From the NCBI GenBank assembly GCA_002423325.1, contig DIVQ01000202.1:1-10697 (forward strand): DNA of 10,697 nucleotides. Direction: 5' to 3'. Of this stretch, positions 8,401 through 10,697 are shown piece after piece. Position numbers and translations under genes: made by a program. Origin of the DNA: Anaerolineales bacterium UBA6128 (GTDB taxonomy: Bacteria; Chloroflexota; Anaerolineae; UBA1429). The notes under the pieces are model-generated. The model ran no database searches, was not told the origin of the DNA, and saw nothing but the letters and a program-made list of their open reading frames with translations. Within the stretch, counting starts at the first letter, position 1, and every line of letters starts with the position of its first letter.

Positions 8401-8906
8401 GACACCTCCGTTCCGCGCGCCGTCTCGACCAGGCTGCGCAACTTGGTCGCCTGCTCCGGCAGTTCAGGGTGCTTTCCCGGTAACGCCGTCAGCGCATCCG
8501 CCAACCCCGATAAGAGCGCGCGCCCCAGCGGCTCCCGGCCTCCCGTCACCGGCACCATCCAGAAACCCCCCGCGCCAACCGCAGTATCCAGCAGCCTCGC
8601 CTCCGCCTCGCCCAATTCCCGCCACGCCCTTCGGGCATCCGCGTTGATCGGCCAGCTCAGCAACTGGCACAAAAACACTCCCATCGCCGACTTGCCCGTG
8701 CCATACGGCCCCGTCACCGACCAGGCCCGGTTCAACCCTTCCCGCGTCAGCCCCGCCAGAATCCGCGAGATCGTCTCGCGCACCCGCCCCGTCACTACAT
8801 AGCCCGCCAGCACCCCCTCGCGCCGCGCGTCCGCCGCCACATTCACCGACCGCCGGTAGCGCTCCTCGACCCAGAACGAGTCCGACAGCGCCCTAGACCC
8901 TGCCAT
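5406..8906 (-). CDS. sspC: SspC, large P-loop ATPase of the phosphorothioation module
   Basis: A large soluble ATPase of 1166 residues from the chosen start. Walker A GPYGTGKS is at residues 66-73 and a Walker B-like VVVYDELGKG at about 195-204, where the Asp-Glu pair would bind Mg and activate water. The remaining 950 residues are mostly helical and unrecognised. They include a short tandem repeat of the pentapeptide RELAA (bases 6951-6983). In Ssp systems the SspC ATPase works with the SspB nickase and SspD to install sulfur in one DNA strand. The exact step it drives is not evident from sequence. Two starts are possible: 8942 (1178 residues, 50-base overlap with sspB, no Shine-Dalgarno) and 8906, which has AGGGG 8 bases upstream and a 14-base overlap; I prefer 8906. 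The 3' end overlaps sspD by 8 bases. The N-terminal ATPase core (8225-8906) is much richer in GC than the rest of the gene. Confidence 0.85.
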   Translation of the reverse strand: MAGSRALSDSFWVEERYRRSVNVAADARREGVLAGYVVTGRVRETISRILAGLTREGLNRAWSVTGPYGTGKSAMGVFLCQLLSWPINADARRAWRELGEAEARLLDTAVGAGGFWMVPVTGGREPLGRALLSGLADALTALPGKHPELPEQATKLRSLVETARGTEVSAETAVSMVEETARLVREAFPTILGAVVVYDELGKGLEWEALHPQDGDVGLLQGLAEMAARTQEPIVAVVTVLHQAFGRYAETLSTRQRNDWETVQGRYQDIPFVQSSGELLSLIGQAIARRPDIGDLVGSINAQVRVAIELGIAPSELGTERAEEILAACAPLHPTVALALTKLVGSRLAQNERSLFAFLSSGEPYGFQEFLHSTKTDGSQECPHYRLDRLYDYVQEALGSGLFVHGHGKRWAEIEEALDRLPHDAPRIDAAMVKCIGLLGLLGDRQSLKASQDVLVYALADRRTSKEEILASIARLESRKIALLRKHESAYGLWQGSDIDLDECLERGLAQSRDLDTARILSDQQYLKPFVAKRHLHQTGTLRYFVPWVVDEKELESTAARPLEDADGAIVFVLPAAGTTLDEAQARVLAFAAQLTQPRRDQLLFAIPRTIRGIREALEELAAASWVRTNVAALEGDSVARRELAARELAARERLGRALASCFDISSSWASSLWIVRGRACAFSSPRELAAELSTICDTVCHAAPIVRNELVNRQKLSSAVAGARRNLVEAMLDHAAEQRLGLTGYPPEASIYLSVLQASGLHHQTGKAWALGLPQGPDETNLAPLWSCIDQFLSETEQRPRSITDLYAMLRVPPFGIREGLLPIYLIAALLAWRTEIALFEEGTFVPEYAIAELERLLRAPEHFAVQRFSMGESRARLLTGYVHLLMPETAPAEISLLYAVRLLVSFARRLPKYTQMTEQVSPAAQAVRRVLFTAREPQALLFRLLPDALNCVNLDDDVAVDGYLQQLRSVLLELQQAFPLCLDGAKNHLLTALKLPAELAPARDEIRQRAAIVQVNAFDARLRSFLVRLRDERLPDREWLESVAAVVANKPPHSWTDSDATAFRAGVTDLAKQLQRLEDVTLAQGSGGGRHVLRLGITDESGAEQRELLRISPERQPELERAAQRLAGTLETLGLDNDAQLAAVALLARSLMERGSPTTEDRHE

Positions 8907-9816
8907 CGTCACCGCCCCTCGCCTCTCGTCCGTAGTAGTCATCCAGCGCCGCGTACTTGTCTACCTCTCGCCCCGTGATCACCTGCCGGTACCCCGCCGT
9001 CTCCGTGAACTGGATCGCACCCGCCGTCAGTCCCTCCATGCGCTCTAGGCGCTCCGCCAACGCCAACTCGTCCAGCTTGAACACCCGCCCCGGCGCCATC
9101 GCGCCATACGCTAGCTCATCGAACGTGAAGCTCCTCTGGCCCTGCTGCTGTTCTGCATAGTCGCACAGCGCATAGAGGAACACGGCATCCGGCAGACTGT
9201 CCTTAGGTCCCCGCGAGAACGCGTACGTCTGCTCGCCCTGCACCTCGTAGAGCAGGCCCAACTCCGCAAGCGGGCCGTCCAGTAGGTCCTCCACCGACGC
9301 GCTGGCCCGCTCCGATCCGCCCACGTACGTGCGGATGAACACACTCACATCTCGCCTAATCGAGTTGTCCGTAGCTCTGGCGCCCAGCCCGCCGGCCAGT
9401 TCGGCGATGCTGGCCTCCAGCCCGTGCCGAGTGAACGTGCCCGTTAGCTCGCTGAAAGCATAGTAGATGGTGGTGGCATAGGCCCAGTTGGTCGCCACCA
9501 GCCAATGGATCAGCCAGAGACTGGCGACGTCCTCGAGATAAGGATCCCAGGCCGAATCGCCCAGGAACAACCGCTTGCCCAGGTCGGTCGGCGCGCAAGC
9601 GCCACGCTCCTCCGGCTTCTCGCGCACGACCTGGCTCGCCAGGCCCCAGTACCTGATGGCCTCTACCATGTTCTTGCCAACGCCAAGAACCAGCAAACTG
9701 TCGTCGTCTCGGAACACGTGCGGGTTGCGTGCACATTCCGTGACCCCCTTCGTGAGCCACGTGTTTCTGAGGGTGAAGGATTGGTGACCCGAAAACTTCC
9801 CGCTCTCTAGCTGCAT
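8893..9816 (-). CDS. sspB: SspB, DUF4007-family nickase of the phosphorothioation module
   Basis: A 307-residue DUF4007 protein. The diagnostic N-terminal stretch FSGHQSFTLRNTWLTKG (8-24) is followed by DDDSLLVLGVGKNMVEAIRYW (37-57) and an ATDLGK-like PTDLGKRLF (77-84), all family hallmarks. In Ssp systems SspB is the DNA-nicking component, which opens one strand so that sulfur can be inserted by the SspC/SspD machinery. A promoter-proximal place ahead of an ATPase and a PAPS-reductase-like gene is the usual sspBCD order. The frame remains open upstream to 10167, but homology starts exactly at Met 9816, and a good promoter (9872-9901) lies inside that extension, so the shorter start is correct. 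The Shine-Dalgarno is weak (CAAGG close to the ATG). The expected 5' leader is about 50 bases. The 3' end overlaps sspC. Catalytic residues cannot be named with confidence; the HQSF/RNTW cluster is the best conserved part. Confidence 0.88.
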   Translation of the reverse strand: MQLESGKFSGHQSFTLRNTWLTKGVTECARNPHVFRDDDSLLVLGVGKNMVEAIRYWGLASQVVREKPEERGACAPTDLGKRLFLGDSAWDPYLEDVASLWLIHWLVATNWAYATTIYYAFSELTGTFTRHGLEASIAELAGGLGARATDNSIRRDVSVFIRTYVGGSERASASVEDLLDGPLAELGLLYEVQGEQTYAFSRGPKDSLPDAVFLYALCDYAEQQQGQRSFTFDELAYGAMAPGRVFKLDELALAERLERMEGLTAGAIQFTETAGYRQVITGREVDKYAALDDYYGREARGGDDGRV

Positions 9817-9871
9817 GGCCTTGCCCCTACGTGAGGATGATGACGGCCCGGCGGGGGCGTCGCTTCGAACG

Positions 9872-9901
9872 ATTGTACCATGCCTAGCACTCCGTCGGCA
9901 A
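9872..9901 (-). promoter_or_regulatory. Sigma70-type promoter of the ssp operon
   Basis: On the minus strand a -35 TTGCCG (9896-9901) and a -10 TACAAT (9872-9877) are separated by 18 bases. They match the consensus at 4 of 6 and 5 of 6 positions. Transcription would begin near 9865 and leave a leader of about 50 bases before the sspB ATG. No other good candidate lies between the tRNA terminator and sspB, so this probably drives the whole operon. No operator or nearby regulator gene was seen. Confidence 0.65.
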
Positions 9902-10446
9902 CCCTTGGTCTCGTAGTCGGGGGACTCGTCAAGTCGACCCATCGAGCTCCACCGCCACGAGCAACAGGAGGGAGGTGGCGGACGGTTCGGTGGAGTGATC
10001 TGCCAGACGCGGTGAGCGCTCAGCTTGCGCGGCGGGACTCCGAGAGCAAGAGCTATGGTGGCGTGCCGCAGAATACGAAAGTGCCCGTTGACGCACGCTG
10101 TCGGGAGGTCGATAGACCTGGCACGCGATGTGCGCCCACTTCGCCACGAAGCTAGAGGGCGGCGCACCAGCCGCAGTTCAAGCGTGTTTCCGCCAGTTCA
10201 CCCAGGTGCAGAAGGAGGGAGTCCGCTGATCAGGCATGGGCATATCGCTGCGCTGACGAGCCGTACCATCGTCGCGCCTATGTACATCGATGGACTCTGA
10301 TGGTGACTACGACCACCAGAGGGGCAACTTCAACCCTTTGGAGATCTCGTGGTGACCAGAGTTGGGCGGTCCAGTTGTCGAAACATTCCACTACCATCCG
10401 GCTGCATCTACCTATGGCTCACTCTCGGAAAAACGCCATCTTCGGC
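9902..10446. other. Spacer with no recognisable gene
   Basis: About 550 bases between the ssp promoter and the tRNA-Leu terminator. Short open frames exist on both strands, but their translations are rich in Arg, Ser and Pro, lack ribosome binding sites and resemble no protein I know. A small perfect hairpin (AGGTC-GATA-GACCT, 10106-10119) is the only local structure noted. No integrase, insertion-sequence ends or att-like copy of the tRNA end was found. Confidence 0.5.
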
Positions 10447-10482
10447 AAAAAGCGAAACCGCCGGCGTGAGGGTCGCCGGCGG
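10447..10482 (-). terminator. Intrinsic terminator after tRNA-Leu
   Basis: A perfect 9-base-pair GC stem (CCGCCGGCG at 10458-10466 and CGCCGGCGG at 10474-10482) has a 7-base loop. On the minus strand it is followed by TTTCGCTTTTT. It lies 59 bases beyond the tRNA 3' end, so it should stop the tRNA transcript and keep it out of the ssp operon. Confidence 0.75.
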
Positions 10483-10541
10483 CTTCTATGTGCTCATTAG
10501 GCTGATAGCGTCTCGAAAACGTGTACTGTAGCGCGACTTTG

Positions 10542-10624
10542 TGCCCCTGACTGGAGTCGAACCAGCACGTCCATAAGGACACAGGCCCTCAACCTGCCGT
10601 GTATGCCAATTCCACCACAGGGGC
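10542..10624 (-). tRNA. tRNA-Leu (anticodon GAG)
   Basis: An 83-base class II tRNA. The acceptor stem GCCCCTG/CAGGGGC is perfect and followed by discriminator A, and the D-arm TGGTGGAATTGG is typical for leucine. The anticodon stem GCAGG/CCTGT holds the loop TTGAGGG with GAG at 10588-10590, which reads CUC and CUU. A variable arm GTCC-TTAT-GGAC and a T-arm with TTCGACT complete it. The 3' CCA is not encoded and must be added by the CCA-adding enzyme. Its 3' end faces the defence locus, a common arrangement for islands at tRNA genes, although no integrase is seen. Confidence 0.95.
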
Positions 10625-10634
10625 AACGCTAGCG

Positions 10635-10662
10635 ATTATAGGCGCTTTGGCCTGCCTGTCAA
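10635..10662 (-). promoter_or_regulatory. Consensus promoter of tRNA-Leu
   Basis: On the minus strand a perfect TTGACA (10657-10662) and a perfect TATAAT (10635-10640) are separated by 16 bases. The -10 box ends 10 bases before the tRNA 5' end, so the primary transcript has only a few extra 5' bases. A full-consensus promoter fits a strongly expressed stable RNA. Confidence 0.88.
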
Positions 10663-10697
10663 CACGCGCCGTGAGGAGGGTGTTGAGAAACCCGGCA

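Noticed and set aside
10106..10119. Small hairpin AGGTC-GATA-GACCT as a terminator or operator
   Set aside because: Only five base pairs, no T-run, and not at a gene boundary.
9817..10167. 117-residue N-terminal extension of the DUF4007 frame
   Set aside because: Low-complexity Arg/Ser/Pro sequence with no ribosome binding site. DUF4007 similarity begins at Met 9816, and a good promoter lies inside the extension.

Overview
The window is a high-GC bacterial segment that carries almost the whole of a single-strand DNA phosphorothioation (PT) defence locus of the Ssp type. It is read entirely on the minus strand, so transcription runs from high to low coordinates. The order is a tRNA-Leu(GAG) with its own promoter and terminator (10662 to 10447), about 550 bases with no recognisable gene, an operon promoter (9872-9901), then sspB (DUF4007), sspC (large P-loop ATPase), sspD (PAPS-reductase/DndC-like PP-loop enzyme), a 91-base gap, then sspF (ATPase), sspG and the first 204 codons of sspH, which leaves the window at base 1.

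The SspBCD half is the modification module. In the published Ssp systems, SspB (a DUF4007 nickase), SspC and SspD, with sulfur from a cysteine desulfurase (SspA), replace a non-bridging oxygen by sulfur in one DNA strand. The second half matches the organisation of the SspFGH effector module, which is reported to attack DNA lacking PT and is loosely analogous to DndFGH/DptFGH. No sspA and no sspE are visible, so sulfur would have to come from a desulfurase encoded elsewhere. The assignment of sspD, sspB and sspC rests on clear motifs. That of sspF rests on its ATPase motif, Cys cluster and position. That of sspG and sspH rests mostly on order and general resemblance.

The genes are tightly coupled. 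sspB/sspC and sspC/sspD overlap, and so do sspF/sspG and sspG/sspH (4-base ATGA overlaps), most with a clear Shine-Dalgarno. The only gap lies between the modification and effector halves, and it contains nested inverted repeats.

The most interesting point is that the N-terminal 155 residues of SspF resemble the sulfur-binding domain (SBD) of PT-dependent restriction enzymes, fused to the AAA-like ATPase. This would give the effector a direct way to sense PT. The composition of the locus is patchy, and the breaks fall near domain borders in sspF and sspC, which suggests modular exchange.

The organism cannot be named. The GC content of roughly 60-65%, the tRNA without an encoded CCA, and sigma70-like promoters fit a non-enteric high-GC bacterium. 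Chloroflexota is a guess only.
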